Assembly (NCBI RefSeq): GCF_003569745.1
Contig: NZ_AP018498.1
Span: 3,635,001-3,699,000, forward strand
Direction of reading: 5' to 3'
Length of the DNA: 64,000 nucleotides
DNA from: Altererythrobacter sp. B11
Lineage (GTDB): Bacteria; Pseudomonadota; Alphaproteobacteria; Sphingomonadales; Sphingomonadaceae
A program made the translations under genes and the position numbers. Under the pieces are notes generated by a model. The model was not told where the DNA came from. It searched no databases and saw only the letters and a program-made list of their open reading frames with translations. Shown piece after piece: positions 26,934 to 36,522 of this stretch (position 1 is the stretch's first letter; each line of letters starts with the position of its first letter).

Positions 26934-29141
26934 TCACTGCGGCCACCTGCGGCCGGGCAAATCCACAGTGGTGACAGGACCCAGGCGTTCGGCATCCTCG
27001 CCCAGCGCGAATTCGTAGCTCCCTGCGGGCATGACCCATTCGCCGTCGCGCCAGTCGGCGAGCAGGCGCTGGTCGATGGTCAGCTCGACCTTGCGGCTCG
27101 CACCGGGCTCCAGGTCGACCCGCGCGAAACCGACGAGGCGCTGCTTCACTTCGCCGCCGCGCCGCACGAGATAGAGTTGCGTGACGTCGGCGCCGGCCTT
27201 GTCGCCGGTGTTGCGCACGCTGAAGCTCGCTGTGCGTCCGTCGGTGTTGAGCCCGTCGGTCGCGAAGGTGGTGTAGCTGAGGCCGAAGCCGAACGGGAAC
27301 AGCGCCTCGTGGCCTTGGCGCGCGTTCCAGCGATAGCCCAGGTCCGAGCCCTCGATGTTATAATCGGCCGCGAGTTCGTCGTCGGGATTGGCGCTGGCGC
27401 CCGAGAAGTTTGGCTCGAAACGGCCCATGCCGTCGAGCACCGGGCGCGGCAGCTGTTCCAGGCTGGCGGGAAAGGTGATCGGCAGATGGCCGGAGGGATT
27501 GACCTTGCCGAACAGCACGTCGGCGATGGCAGGTCCGCCCCGCGCTCCAGCATACCACGCTTCCACCACCGCCGCAGTGCGATCGAGCCACGGCATCAGT
27601 ACGGGGCCGCCCGTCTCGAGCACGACGATGGTCTTGGGGTTGGCCTCCGCCACGGCGGCGATCAGCGCGTCCTGGCCATTCGGCAACGACAGATCGGGCT
27701 GGTCGAAGCCTTCGGTAGACCACTGGGTGGCAAAGACGATCACCACGTCGGCCTGGCGCGCCTGTGCGACCGCCTCCGAGAGGTAGCGACCGTTGCGGTA
27801 GACCACGTCGGCATCAGGCGCTGAGGCGCGGATCGCGTCGAGCGGGCTTGAGCTGTGATAGGTCTCGACGAAGAACGGCGCAAAATCCGAGCCGCCACCC
27901 AGAGGGATCGAGACGGCCGGGCCGCCCTCGCCCTGCACCTGGCTCGAGCCGGCACCCGAGAGCACGCCCGCGTCCGCATAGCCCCCCACCACAAGGATAC
28001 GCCCGGCCTCGGCGGCCAGCGGAAGCGCGCCGCCCTCGTTGCGCAGGAGCACAATGCCCTGCTCGGTCACTTCGCCCGCAATGGCGGCATTGGCTTCGAA
28101 GTCGATCGCGCCGCCCGGGCGGACCGGGTTGGTGTCGAGCCCGTTATCGTAGATCGCCCACAGGATGCGCTCGTTCATGTCGTCGAGCCGGCGCGCGTAG
28201 GCGGGGTCGGAGCGGGCGGCGGTAGCGAGTGGCTCGTCGAAGAAGACCGCCGCATCGAGCTGCGCGCCCGACTGCTGGTCGAGCCCGTTGAGCGCCGCCT
28301 CGAGCCCGGGCACGGCGCCCCAATCGGACATGACGAAGCCCTTATAGCCCCACTCGGTCTTGAGCACGTCGTTCAGCAGCCAGTCGCTCGCGCAGGCCTG
28401 CTCGCCGTTGACCCTGTTGTAGGCGCACATGACCGAACCGGGATTGCCAATCTCGATGCCGATCTTGAAGGCGAGAAAATCGCTCTCGTGCGCAGCCGCG
28501 GGCGTGATGGTCGAGTCGACGAACTTGCGCGCCGTCTCCTGTCCGTTGAGCGCGAAGTGCTTGATGGTCGAGATGATGTTGTTCGACTGAATGCCGCGAA
28601 TCGCGTGGCCGACAAGTGTGCCGGCGAGCAGCGGATCTTCACCGAGATACTCGAAATTGCGCCCGTTTCGCGGGTCGCGCATCAGGTTGACGCCGCCCGC
28701 AAGCAGGACGTTGAAACCCTTGGCACGCGCTTCGCCGCCGATCATCGCCCCGCCCTGCTCGATGAGTTCGGGGTTGAAGGTCGACGCCTGCGCCAGCCCC
28801 GAGGGAAGCGCAGTCGCGCCGTCGCCGCGCAGGCCGAATACGTAGGAGACGCCGAGGCTCGCATCGGTCTCCAGCAGCGCCGGCACACCTAGGCGGGGAA
28901 TCCCTGGGACATAGCCAGCCCCCGGCAGCGCCTCGGGCGGTACGGGTGGCGGATTGGGGCCGATGGGCAGCGGCATGATGCCGTGCGTGAGGACGGTCTT
29001 CTCCTCCTGCGTCATCTGCGCAAGCGTAGCGGCAGCCTTCGCGCTCGCCGCCTCGCCGGCGTCCTCCTGCGCAGCGATGGCGACCGGGATCGACAGGGCG
29101 AACGCGATTCCGGCCAGAGCGGCTGTATGGATAGTCTTCAT
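26934..29141 (-). CDS. Glycoside hydrolase family 3, exported beta-glycosidase
   Basis: A 735-aa protein with a signal peptide (to about residue 24, AIAAQ). The N-terminal GH3 barrel contains RNGRNFEYLGEDP, TIKHFALNGQE and the nucleophile Asp273 in VMSDWGAV. The second domain (about 350-570) supplies the acid/base side (GGPVLMPW and YAGARGGPAIADVLFG). A fibronectin-III-like domain closes the protein (TQLYLVRRGGEVKQRLVGF). Most enzymes of this architecture remove beta-linked glucose from glycosides; xylose is also possible. It is the only glycoside hydrolase I see in the locus. GGAG precedes the ATG by seven bases. Confidence 0.95.
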   Translation of the reverse strand: MKTIHTAALAGIAFALSIPVAIAAQEDAGEAASAKAAATLAQMTQEEKTVLTHGIMPLPIGPNPPPVPPEALPGAGYVPGIPRLGVPALLETDASLGVSYVFGLRGDGATALPSGLAQASTFNPELIEQGGAMIGGEARAKGFNVLLAGGVNLMRDPRNGRNFEYLGEDPLLAGTLVGHAIRGIQSNNIISTIKHFALNGQETARKFVDSTITPAAAHESDFLAFKIGIEIGNPGSVMCAYNRVNGEQACASDWLLNDVLKTEWGYKGFVMSDWGAVPGLEAALNGLDQQSGAQLDAAVFFDEPLATAARSDPAYARRLDDMNERILWAIYDNGLDTNPVRPGGAIDFEANAAIAGEVTEQGIVLLRNEGGALPLAAEAGRILVVGGYADAGVLSGAGSSQVQGEGGPAVSIPLGGGSDFAPFFVETYHSSSPLDAIRASAPDADVVYRNGRYLSEAVAQARQADVVIVFATQWSTEGFDQPDLSLPNGQDALIAAVAEANPKTIVVLETGGPVLMPWLDRTAAVVEAWYAGARGGPAIADVLFGKVNPSGHLPITFPASLEQLPRPVLDGMGRFEPNFSGASANPDDELAADYNIEGSDLGYRWNARQGHEALFPFGFGLSYTTFATDGLNTDGRTASFSVRNTGDKAGADVTQLYLVRRGGEVKQRLVGFARVDLEPGASRKVELTIDQRLLADWRDGEWVMPAGSYEFALGEDAERLGPVTTVDLPGRRWPQ

Positions 29142-29201
29142 GGAATTACTCCGCGCGGGTGGCGCGGGGCCGGCACATGGTGGCGGCCCCGCACGGGTAG
29201 G

Positions 29202-31658
29202 TCAGAACGAGTAGCCGACGGTCGCGCCGAAATAGCGGAAGGCGGCCTTGGGCGTATAGCCGAGCAGGTTGTTGGGGGTGACGTTCTGCGCCGTGGCCGT
29301 CGAAGCATGGCCGAGGCCGGTATAGTACTGCTTGTCGAACAGGTTCTTGACGAAGATCGAGGCGCTGAACCCGGTGCCGATCGGCCGTACTCCTACGGTG
29401 AGATCGACAGTTGCGAAGCCGTCCTGGTAGGTGAGCGGATCCTGCTCGAGCGAGAAGTTCACCTTCGACTGGTAGTCGATGATGGCGTCGACATAGGCCA
29501 CATGGTCTGCGCTCACATCCAGCTCGTAATGCGGGTTGAGCGAGAAGCGGAACTCGGGCGTGTTGGGCAGCTTGCCGTCTCTGACATATTGCGTCGCGCC
29601 GGAAGTGGCGATGACGTTGCCCGAGGAGTCCAGGCTCTGCACGCGCACGCAAGTGTTAGCCGGCACATTGGTGCTCGGCACCACCGGCACGCCCAAGCGC
29701 TGCTGCAGCGGGCAGGCCAGGCCGTCGGCGTCGAAGCGGCCATGGATGTAGGCGGCGCCGAGGTGCACAGAGAAGCCCTCGGTGGGCCGCACGGTCGCCT
29801 CGAGTTCGACGCCCTTGGTGCTCGCCGTGCCGGCATTGGTCACGACGAACAGGAAAGTGCCGGTCGAGTTGTCCGACCTGTTCGCCTGCACCTGCAGGTT
29901 CTTGTAGTCGGCAATGAAGCCGGCGAGCGAAACCGACAGCAGATTGTCGGTCGTGCTGGCCTTGAAGCCGACCTCGTAGGCGTTGACCGTCTCGGGCTCC
30001 ACCACCGGGTTGTTGTTGAAGGTCTGGTTGAACTCGGTCCCGAGGCTTTGGCCCTTGTAGCCGCGGCTGTAGGTCGCATAGGCCTGCGCATCGGGGCTGA
30101 ACTCGTATTGCAGGCCAGCACGGCCGGTCACCGCATCGTCCTTGGCATCGGTCCGGCCGCTGGTGAGCGTTGCGCCGGTGAACATGGGCACATCGCCTGG
30201 CACGATCGGGCCGATGTCCTGCGCGCCCTCCACCCACATGCTCTGATGCTGGACCCTGATGCCCGCTAGTGCCTTGAGGCCGCCCACGATGGTGAAGTCG
30301 ACCTGGCCGAACGCGGCGATCTGCTCCTGCTCCAGGTGCGACGTAGCGCTGCCCGAGGTCCCGACGGGCGCCGGGCAGATGACACCAATCGCCAGCCCCT
30401 GGTTGAGCGGATCGCTGGTCGGGCAGTTGACGATCCGGCGGCCAAAGGAACGGTTGATCTTGGTGTTGTCGTAATAGACGCCGGCAACATAGTTGAACGC
30501 CTGGTCGCCTGCCGACGCGATCCGCAATTCTTGCGAGAACTGACCGATATCGAAGGGTCCGGAGTTGATGTCGAACTGCGCGTAGAACGGCGCGGTACCG
30601 GCGCCGCCGGTGTAGATCGGTTCCGGAGTGTTGATACCGTCGACATCGAAGCCGCCAAGGAAGTTGTACTTCTGGTAAGCGGTGATGGACGTGATCGAAC
30701 CCCAGCCCAAGTCGTAGTTCGCCTCGAGCGAGTAGATCGCCAGATCCGTGTTGGAGACAGCGTTGCCGTTGGAGGAGACATCCGTGTTGAACGGGCGCGC
30801 CACCACCGGGGCAACGAGCTGATCGAGGATCGCGCTGTCCGATCGCACCAGGGCCGACTGGCAGCAATTGCTATCAATCTCGTTGTAGCTGGCCGAGGCG
30901 AGAAGGTTGAGATCGCCGATGTCGAACTCAAGCTTGCCGCGCAAGCCCCATGACTGGGTGGCATTCACCCGGTCGCCGTTTGCGAGGTTGTCGTAGATGC
31001 CCTTGTCATCGTTGTAATAGGCGGTGATCCGCGCCCCGATATTGTCGGATACCGGACCGGCCACTGTGCCGTTGATATGGTATTCGTCATGCTCGGCGAT
31101 GGTGGCACGCACCTTGCCGCTGACGTAGTCGGTCGGGCGGGCGGTAACGACGCTGATGACGCCGCCGGTCGCGTTCTTGCCGAACAACGTGCCCTGCGGC
31201 CCGCGCAGCACCTCGATCCGCTCGATGTCGGCAAGATCGGTGAAACCCTGCGCCGCGCGCGCCATCACGACTCCGTCGACCACAACCGAGACCGACGACT
31301 CACTGCCGACGCCGAATACCGAAGTACCGATGCCGCGAATGCGAAAACTGGAATTGTTCGGATTGTTGCCTTGGCCGAAGGAAAGCGAGGGAGCGACCTG
31401 CACGAGGTTCTTGGTGTCGGTGATGTTGCGCGCCTCCAGCGCGGCACCCGTTACGGCAGTAATCGCCAGAGGCACGTCCTGCAGACGTTCGCTGCGCTTC
31501 TGCGCAGTTACGATGATCTGCCCGCCGCCGAGCTCAGCACTGCCCTCGCCCTGTTCCTGCGCGGCCTCGTCGAGCGGCGACTGACGGTTCTGAGCATTAG
31601 CCGGCACAGCAACCAGCGCGCTGGACAGAAAAAGCAGCCTAATCATGGATTTGTTCAT
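29202..31658 (-). CDS. TonB-dependent outer-membrane receptor of the sulfatase/GH3 locus
   Basis: An 818-aa receptor from the ATG at 31658, preceded by GGGAAGGGG; the frame is open to 31727. Signal peptide MNKSMIRLLFLSSALVAVPANAQ, then IIVTAQKRSERLQDVPLAITAVTG, the opening of the plug class common in sphingomonads. RGIGTSVFGVGSESSVSVVVDG and EVLRGPQGTLFGKNATGG follow. The barrel ends FRYFGATVGYSF with terminal Phe. First gene of the receptor-GH3-symporter operon. The promoter region upstream carries two LacI-type operators and faces the sulfatase operon. It should import the sulfated substrate of the locus. Confidence 0.95.
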   Translation of the reverse strand: MNKSMIRLLFLSSALVAVPANAQNRQSPLDEAAQEQGEGSAELGGGQIIVTAQKRSERLQDVPLAITAVTGAALEARNITDTKNLVQVAPSLSFGQGNNPNNSSFRIRGIGTSVFGVGSESSVSVVVDGVVMARAAQGFTDLADIERIEVLRGPQGTLFGKNATGGVISVVTARPTDYVSGKVRATIAEHDEYHINGTVAGPVSDNIGARITAYYNDDKGIYDNLANGDRVNATQSWGLRGKLEFDIGDLNLLASASYNEIDSNCCQSALVRSDSAILDQLVAPVVARPFNTDVSSNGNAVSNTDLAIYSLEANYDLGWGSITSITAYQKYNFLGGFDVDGINTPEPIYTGGAGTAPFYAQFDINSGPFDIGQFSQELRIASAGDQAFNYVAGVYYDNTKINRSFGRRIVNCPTSDPLNQGLAIGVICPAPVGTSGSATSHLEQEQIAAFGQVDFTIVGGLKALAGIRVQHQSMWVEGAQDIGPIVPGDVPMFTGATLTSGRTDAKDDAVTGRAGLQYEFSPDAQAYATYSRGYKGQSLGTEFNQTFNNNPVVEPETVNAYEVGFKASTTDNLLSVSLAGFIADYKNLQVQANRSDNSTGTFLFVVTNAGTASTKGVELEATVRPTEGFSVHLGAAYIHGRFDADGLACPLQQRLGVPVVPSTNVPANTCVRVQSLDSSGNVIATSGATQYVRDGKLPNTPEFRFSLNPHYELDVSADHVAYVDAIIDYQSKVNFSLEQDPLTYQDGFATVDLTVGVRPIGTGFSASIFVKNLFDKQYYTGLGHASTATAQNVTPNNLLGYTPKAAFRYFGATVGYSF

Positions 31659-31729
31659 TGATATATCCCCTTCCCCTGAGCGCGGTGCAATCGTGTGCGC
31701 CGCGTCTTCATTCCTATAAAACCACAATT

Positions 31730-31765
31730 AGACACCGTTGTCAGCCCAATTTGACAACGGTGCCA
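31730..31765. promoter_or_regulatory. Paired LacI-type operators in the divergent promoter region
   Basis: Two 14-bp sites, AGACACCGTTGTCA (31730-31743) and TGACAACGGTGCCA (31752-31765), are inverted copies of each other and imperfect versions of TGACAACGTTGTCA, with the central CG typical of LacI-family operators. Their centres are 22 bp apart, about two helical turns. On the plus strand a TTGACA (31751-31756) with TATCGT (31773-31778, 16-bp spacer) could serve the sulfatase operon. On the minus strand CTGACA with TTTTAT 17 bp on could serve the receptor operon. Both -35 elements overlap an operator. Confidence 0.7.
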
Positions 31766-31819
31766 ACATGATTATCGTATGTTCCACAAAATGCCTGATG
31801 GCACCGCTCGGGTCGCCCG

Positions 31820-33589
31820 ATGCGGGAGGGGATGGAAAAAATGGGACGGACGCGCCTAACCTTGCTGGTGGCAGCTGGCGGATTCGCTCTGGCCGGCTGC
31901 GCACATACGGGTAACCTCGCGCAATCGTCCGGCGGCGCTGCCCTGCCTCCCGACATCGTCTTGATTGTGCTCGACGACGTGGGTTTCTCCGACATCGGCT
32001 CATTCGGCTCGGAAATTCGCACGCCGAATATAGATGCGCTTGCCGCGGCCGGCCTGCGCTACAATCGCTTCGACACCAAGGCGGTGTGCTCTCCTACCCG
32101 AGCGGCGCTCCTGACGGGACGCAATCCGCAGACCGTGCGCATGGCGGATCTTCCTGCCCGGCAGGTCGATCCGCAAGACCTCACTCGCGACCGCGGCGAG
32201 TTGCCGCAGAACGCCAGCACCATTGCCCAGGTGTTGCAGCGCGCCGGGTATGCGACTCGCGGCTTCGGCAAGTGGCACCTGGCGCCCGAGAACGAGGACG
32301 GCTCACCCGGCAACAACGCCTCGTGGCCGCTGCAGCGCGGCTTCGACGAGTTCTATGGGTTCTTTCTGGGCTGGACGGACCAGTACCATCCGAAGCTGAT
32401 CGAGGGGAATGCGCGCCTCCCCGAGCCCGACCGCGACGGTTACCATTTCTCGGTGGACATCACTGATCGCGCAATCGCCGCGCTCGACCAGGCGAGCGAC
32501 AAGCCGCGTTTCGTCTACCTCGCCTACGGCGCGGCGCATGCGCCTATCCAGGTGCCCGCGAAATACATCCATGCCTATGACGGCGTCTATGCCAAGGGCT
32601 GGGACAAGCTGCGCGAAGAGCGCCTTGCCAGGCAAAAGGCGCTCGGGATCATACCGCAGCAAGCGCAGCTTTCGCCGCGCAACCCGGGGGACCGGGCCTG
32701 GGACGACCTGACCGACACAGAGCGTGCCGTGTTCGCCCGCTTCATGCAGGTCTATGCGGGGTTCCTGACCCACGCGGACGAGCAAATCGGGCGCCTCGTC
32801 GACCATCTGAAGCGCACCGGCCGCTTCGACAACACGCTGATCGTCGTCGTTTCGGACAATGGCGCGGCCTCGGAAGCCGGGCAGAATGGCAGCTTCCAGC
32901 ACCTCTACCGCCCCGAGACGATGACGGCTGCCGAGATGCTGGAGCGGATTGACGAACTGGGCACCGACAAGACGCAGTCGGAGTACCAGCGCCCCTGGGC
33001 CATGCTCGGCTCGACGCCCTACAAGCGTTACAAACTGTGGCCCTACCTCGGTGGCGTACGCACGTCGCTGATCCTCTCCTGGCCGCGCGAGGTCGATGAC
33101 CCCGGCGCCATCCGGCACCAGTATATCGATGCGGTGGACATTGCTCCTACGCTTGCGGATGCGGCGGGCACTTCGTTCCCGGACAGCGTGAACGGGCGTG
33201 AGGAAATCCCGGTCGCCGGCCACTCGATCCTTTCAACCGTGCGCTCAGCCAGCGCGCCGGCGCCGCGCAATGTCCAGTACTTCGAACTGCGCGGCAATCG
33301 GGCGATTACGATGGGCGACTGGCGCGCGCTGGCCGTGCACCTGAACGGCACTGACTTCGCCGAGGATCGCTGGCAGCTGTACGATCTCGCCAGCGACCCG
33401 ACCGAAAGCCGCGACCTCGCCGCCGCCATGCCCGAGAAGCTCGAGGAGCTGAAGGCATTATGGTGGCGCGAAGCGCGCCGCCATTCGACCCCCGCCCTTG
33501 CCGAAGCGCCCGAGGCCTTTCGTTCGCGAGAGAGCTTCGACGAAAGCGAGGCCAACGCCAACCGTAGCTACGGAGCATCTCCAAGATGA
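31820..33589 (+). CDS. Type I sulfatase, predicted lipoprotein
   Basis: A 589-aa sulfatase (582 if the better-spaced ATG at 31841 is used). A hydrophobic leader ends in the lipobox LAGC (Cys27), so the mature enzyme is membrane-anchored. Metal aspartates are 52-53 (VLDDVGF); the formylglycine signature is canonical, C90-S-P-T-R followed by AALLTGR. GFGKWHLAP and VVSDNGAAS are further active-site motifs. It is first of five sulfatases in one operon ending with a formylglycine-generating enzyme, and its stop overlaps the next start (ATGA). The long insert at about residues 255-300 distinguishes it from its neighbours. Sulfatase subfamily not assigned. Confidence 0.95.
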   Translation: MREGMEKMGRTRLTLLVAAGGFALAGCAHTGNLAQSSGGAALPPDIVLIVLDDVGFSDIGSFGSEIRTPNIDALAAAGLRYNRFDTKAVCSPTRAALLTGRNPQTVRMADLPARQVDPQDLTRDRGELPQNASTIAQVLQRAGYATRGFGKWHLAPENEDGSPGNNASWPLQRGFDEFYGFFLGWTDQYHPKLIEGNARLPEPDRDGYHFSVDITDRAIAALDQASDKPRFVYLAYGAAHAPIQVPAKYIHAYDGVYAKGWDKLREERLARQKALGIIPQQAQLSPRNPGDRAWDDLTDTERAVFARFMQVYAGFLTHADEQIGRLVDHLKRTGRFDNTLIVVVSDNGAASEAGQNGSFQHLYRPETMTAAEMLERIDELGTDKTQSEYQRPWAMLGSTPYKRYKLWPYLGGVRTSLILSWPREVDDPGAIRHQYIDAVDIAPTLADAAGTSFPDSVNGREEIPVAGHSILSTVRSASAPAPRNVQYFELRGNRAITMGDWRALAVHLNGTDFAEDRWQLYDLASDPTESRDLAAAMPEKLEELKALWWREARRHSTPALAEAPEAFRSRESFDESEANANRSYGASPR

Positions 33590-35046
33590 CCTCACGCCTG
33601 AATCACGCCCGCTTTCTCGGGCGCTGCGCGACCTTTGCGCTGAGCGCCGGTGCGCTTGCGCTGGCCTCGCCTGCCGCCTTCGCGCAGCAGGGTGCAGCTG
33701 CTGCGCCGCCGGCCAGCCGGGGAGCCGGCGCCCCCGCCCCCGTGCCGCCACCGCGTACGGATGGCCCGCCGAACATCATCCTCATCCTGGCGGATGATTT
33801 CGGGGTTGAAGCCGTCAATGCCTATGGCGGCGGCTATCACACGCCCAATCTGGACCGCCTTGCCGCCGAAGGCACCCGCTTCACCAACGCTCACGCGATG
33901 CCGCTGTGCTCGCCCTCGCGCGTGCGGATCATGACCGGCCTGGAGAACTGGCGGAACTACGAGGCATTCGGCTACCTTGCGCCGGGCCAGCGCACTTTCG
34001 GCAACATGTTGCAGGATGCCGGCTATGCCACGGGCATGGTCGGCAAGTGGCAGCTGATGGGCAACGGCTTCGACGGCCGCGTGGGCATCACGCCGGAGCA
34101 AGCCGGCTTCGACGAGAGCTACCTCTGGCAATTGAAGGCGCTCGACTCAAAAGGATCGCGCTACTGGGGCCCGACCCGCGCCGAAGACGGGCGCACCAGA
34201 ATCAACGAGGAAGGCTTCGGGCCGGATTACGACAACGCCTTCGCGCTCGACTTCATCGAGCGGCACAAGGCCGAGCCCTTCTTCCTGTATCACTCGCTGG
34301 TGCTGACCCATGACCCGTTCGTGCCGACGCCCGATTCTTCGGCCGCCAAGGGCGCGCAGGATCGCTTCGCCGGCATGGTCACTTACATGGACACCATGGT
34401 CGGCAACGTCATGGACAAGCTTCGTGCAACCGGACTCGACAAGAACACGATCGTCATCTTCACCGGCGACAATGGCACGAGCCAGGCGATCACCTCGGTG
34501 CGCGACGGGCATCAGGTTCGCGGCGGCAAGGGCACACCCACGATAAACGGCACCCACGTGCCACTTATCGTCTGGGCGCCCGGGACAATCCCCGAGGGCG
34601 CGGTGAGCAAGGCGCTGGTCGACTTCGCTGACATGCTGCCCACTTTCGCCGACATCGCCGGCCGGCCCGAGGATACACCAGACGGCGTCAGTCAATGGCG
34701 GGTGATGCAGGGGCGGCAGGAAAGCGCGCGCGACTCAATCTTCATGCACTATGCGCCGCGCTGGCAGTTCGAGCCGGTTCGCTTCGCTTTCGACGCCGAC
34801 TACAAGCTCTATGGTGATGGCCGGTTCGTCGAGATGGACGACATATCCGGCACCGAGACCGAGATCGCGGCCAGAGCCCGGCGTGGCGAGGCGGCGAAGC
34901 ACTACGCAGCGCTGCGCAAGCTGCTCGACGAGACGCCCGACGGCGAGCTCGATCAGGAACGCTATCCCTGGTGCGCAGGGCAGGCATCGGTCGATCCGGC
35001 GCTCCCCGCGACGGTGGCGGGTTGCGGCCGGTATCCGGGCGCATGA
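33586..35046 (+). CDS. Type I sulfatase, secreted to the periplasm
   Basis: A 486-aa sulfatase with a Sec-type signal peptide cleaved near AFAQQ (about residue 34) and a Pro/Ala-rich spacer. Aspartates 70-71 in LADDFGV bind metal. The signature is C108-S-P-S-R, then VRIMTGLENWRNY, which lacks the common LTGR ending. VGKWQLMG carries the lysine but has Gln where His is usual (GKWH), and FTGDNGT replaces SDNG. These small changes set it apart from the other sulfatases in the operon and suggest a different ester position. Start and stop both overlap neighbours by four bases. Confidence 0.94.
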   Translation: MTSRLNHARFLGRCATFALSAGALALASPAAFAQQGAAAAPPASRGAGAPAPVPPPRTDGPPNIILILADDFGVEAVNAYGGGYHTPNLDRLAAEGTRFTNAHAMPLCSPSRVRIMTGLENWRNYEAFGYLAPGQRTFGNMLQDAGYATGMVGKWQLMGNGFDGRVGITPEQAGFDESYLWQLKALDSKGSRYWGPTRAEDGRTRINEEGFGPDYDNAFALDFIERHKAEPFFLYHSLVLTHDPFVPTPDSSAAKGAQDRFAGMVTYMDTMVGNVMDKLRATGLDKNTIVIFTGDNGTSQAITSVRDGHQVRGGKGTPTINGTHVPLIVWAPGTIPEGAVSKALVDFADMLPTFADIAGRPEDTPDGVSQWRVMQGRQESARDSIFMHYAPRWQFEPVRFAFDADYKLYGDGRFVEMDDISGTETEIAARARRGEAAKHYAALRKLLDETPDGELDQERYPWCAGQASVDPALPATVAGCGRYPGA

Positions 35047-36509
35047 GCATGCTGCGCCCCACCCTGTGCACGCTTCTAGTCGGCACGGCGGCGCTCGGCC
35101 TCTCGGCCTGCGCCGCCCACCCGCCTGCTTCCCCCCCGCGAGCCGAAGCGCCCGTTGCGCAGCGACCCAACGTAGTGGTGATCCTGGTCGACGACCTCGA
35201 CTGGGCCGATGTCTCCACCTACGGGCGCGCTGACGTTCCCACTCCCAACATCGACCGGATCGCGAAGGCCGGGGTCGCCTTCTCGGACGGCTATGTCGCG
35301 GCCTCGGTGTGCGCAGTTTCGCGCGCTGCCTTGCTGACAGGAAAGATGCCGCAGACCTTCGGCTTCACCTACAACATCAATGACCAGGGCAACGAAGGCG
35401 CAGGCCTGCCGGTGGACCAGCCCACGCTGGCTTCGCGCCTCAAGCCGCTGGGCTACCGAACAGCTGCGATCGGCAAGTGGCACCAGGGGGCCGAGCCGCA
35501 GTTCTACCCGACCAATCGCGGCTTCGACGAGTTCTTCGGCTTCCTGGCGGGAGAGACCGTCTACGTTGATCCGGATACGCCCGGCATCGTGACCACGCCG
35601 ACGCGCAACGAGAAGTATTCGCTCGACCAGCGTCGCGGCAATGGGGTCATCGTGGAAGGGCCCGAAGCGCGGGTGGTGCACAATTTCGACAAGTACCTCA
35701 CATACGAAATCACCGATCACGCCATCGACTTCATCGGTCGCGCCGCGGACGGCGATGCGCCGTTTTTCGCCTATGTCGCCTACAACGCGCCGCACTGGCC
35801 GATGCAGGTGCCGCAGGAATGGTACGATCGCTTCGCCCATATCAAGGATCCGGTGCGCCGCACCTATTTGGCGATGATCGCCGCGATGGACGACGGGGTC
35901 GGCCAGATCCTCGACACGCTCGAGACCAAGGGCGTGTTCGACAACACCATCGTCGTATTCCTTTCGGACAATGGCTGCCCGGAGCGCTTCGGCTTCTGCA
36001 ATCCCGACCACCCGTGGGGCGCGGGCAAGTTTACCTATCTGGAGGGCGGCGTGCGCGTGCCCTTCGTGATGAGCTGGCCTGCGGGCATGCGGCCGCAGGG
36101 CATCGTCGACACGCCGGTCAGCGCGATCGACATCGTGCCCACGGTTCTGGGCGCGATGGACGCCGGTGCTCCCCTGCCGTCGGGCGTAACAGGCAGGAGC
36201 CTCGTCGCCAGCGCCACGCACGCTCCGGCAGAGCCGCGCCTGCTCGTCTTTGGTCAGGAGCCGGTCTACGCTGCGCGGCTCGGCCCGATGAAATTGTGGC
36301 GCAGCGAAGATTGGGACGAGACCGCGCTCTACGACCTGTCGCAGGACATCGCGGAGAGCAACGACCTTTCCACCACCGACCCGGCCACCCGCGCGGCGCT
36401 CACCAAGGCGATCGAGGACTGGCGCGCGAGCCTGCCGCCGCCTCGCTGGCCGCTCCGCACGACGACAGAAGTGACGATCAACGGCCATCGCACCGAGATG
36501 GTCTACTAG
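35043..36509 (+). CDS. Type I sulfatase-like lipoprotein with atypical CxVxR signature
   Basis: A 488-aa protein from the ATG at 35043 overlapping the previous stop. The leader ends in the lipobox LSAC (Cys23). Metal aspartates 50-51 in LVDDLDW, GKWHQG and LSDNGC are present. The expected formylglycine site reads C90-A-V-S-R, with valine where proline or alanine is normally found; cysteine and arginine are intact. It may be a poor substrate for maturation or a variant sulfatase. It is otherwise sulfatase throughout (EGGVRVPFVMSWPAG). It sits third in the operon, four bases overlapped upstream and 13 bases before the next ATG. Confidence 0.92.
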   Translation: MSMLRPTLCTLLVGTAALGLSACAAHPPASPPRAEAPVAQRPNVVVILVDDLDWADVSTYGRADVPTPNIDRIAKAGVAFSDGYVAASVCAVSRAALLTGKMPQTFGFTYNINDQGNEGAGLPVDQPTLASRLKPLGYRTAAIGKWHQGAEPQFYPTNRGFDEFFGFLAGETVYVDPDTPGIVTTPTRNEKYSLDQRRGNGVIVEGPEARVVHNFDKYLTYEITDHAIDFIGRAADGDAPFFAYVAYNAPHWPMQVPQEWYDRFAHIKDPVRRTYLAMIAAMDDGVGQILDTLETKGVFDNTIVVFLSDNGCPERFGFCNPDHPWGAGKFTYLEGGVRVPFVMSWPAGMRPQGIVDTPVSAIDIVPTVLGAMDAGAPLPSGVTGRSLVASATHAPAEPRLLVFGQEPVYAARLGPMKLWRSEDWDETALYDLSQDIAESNDLSTTDPATRAALTKAIEDWRASLPPPRWPLRTTTEVTINGHRTEMVY

Positions 36510-36522
36510 GAGAGTGCGTGTG

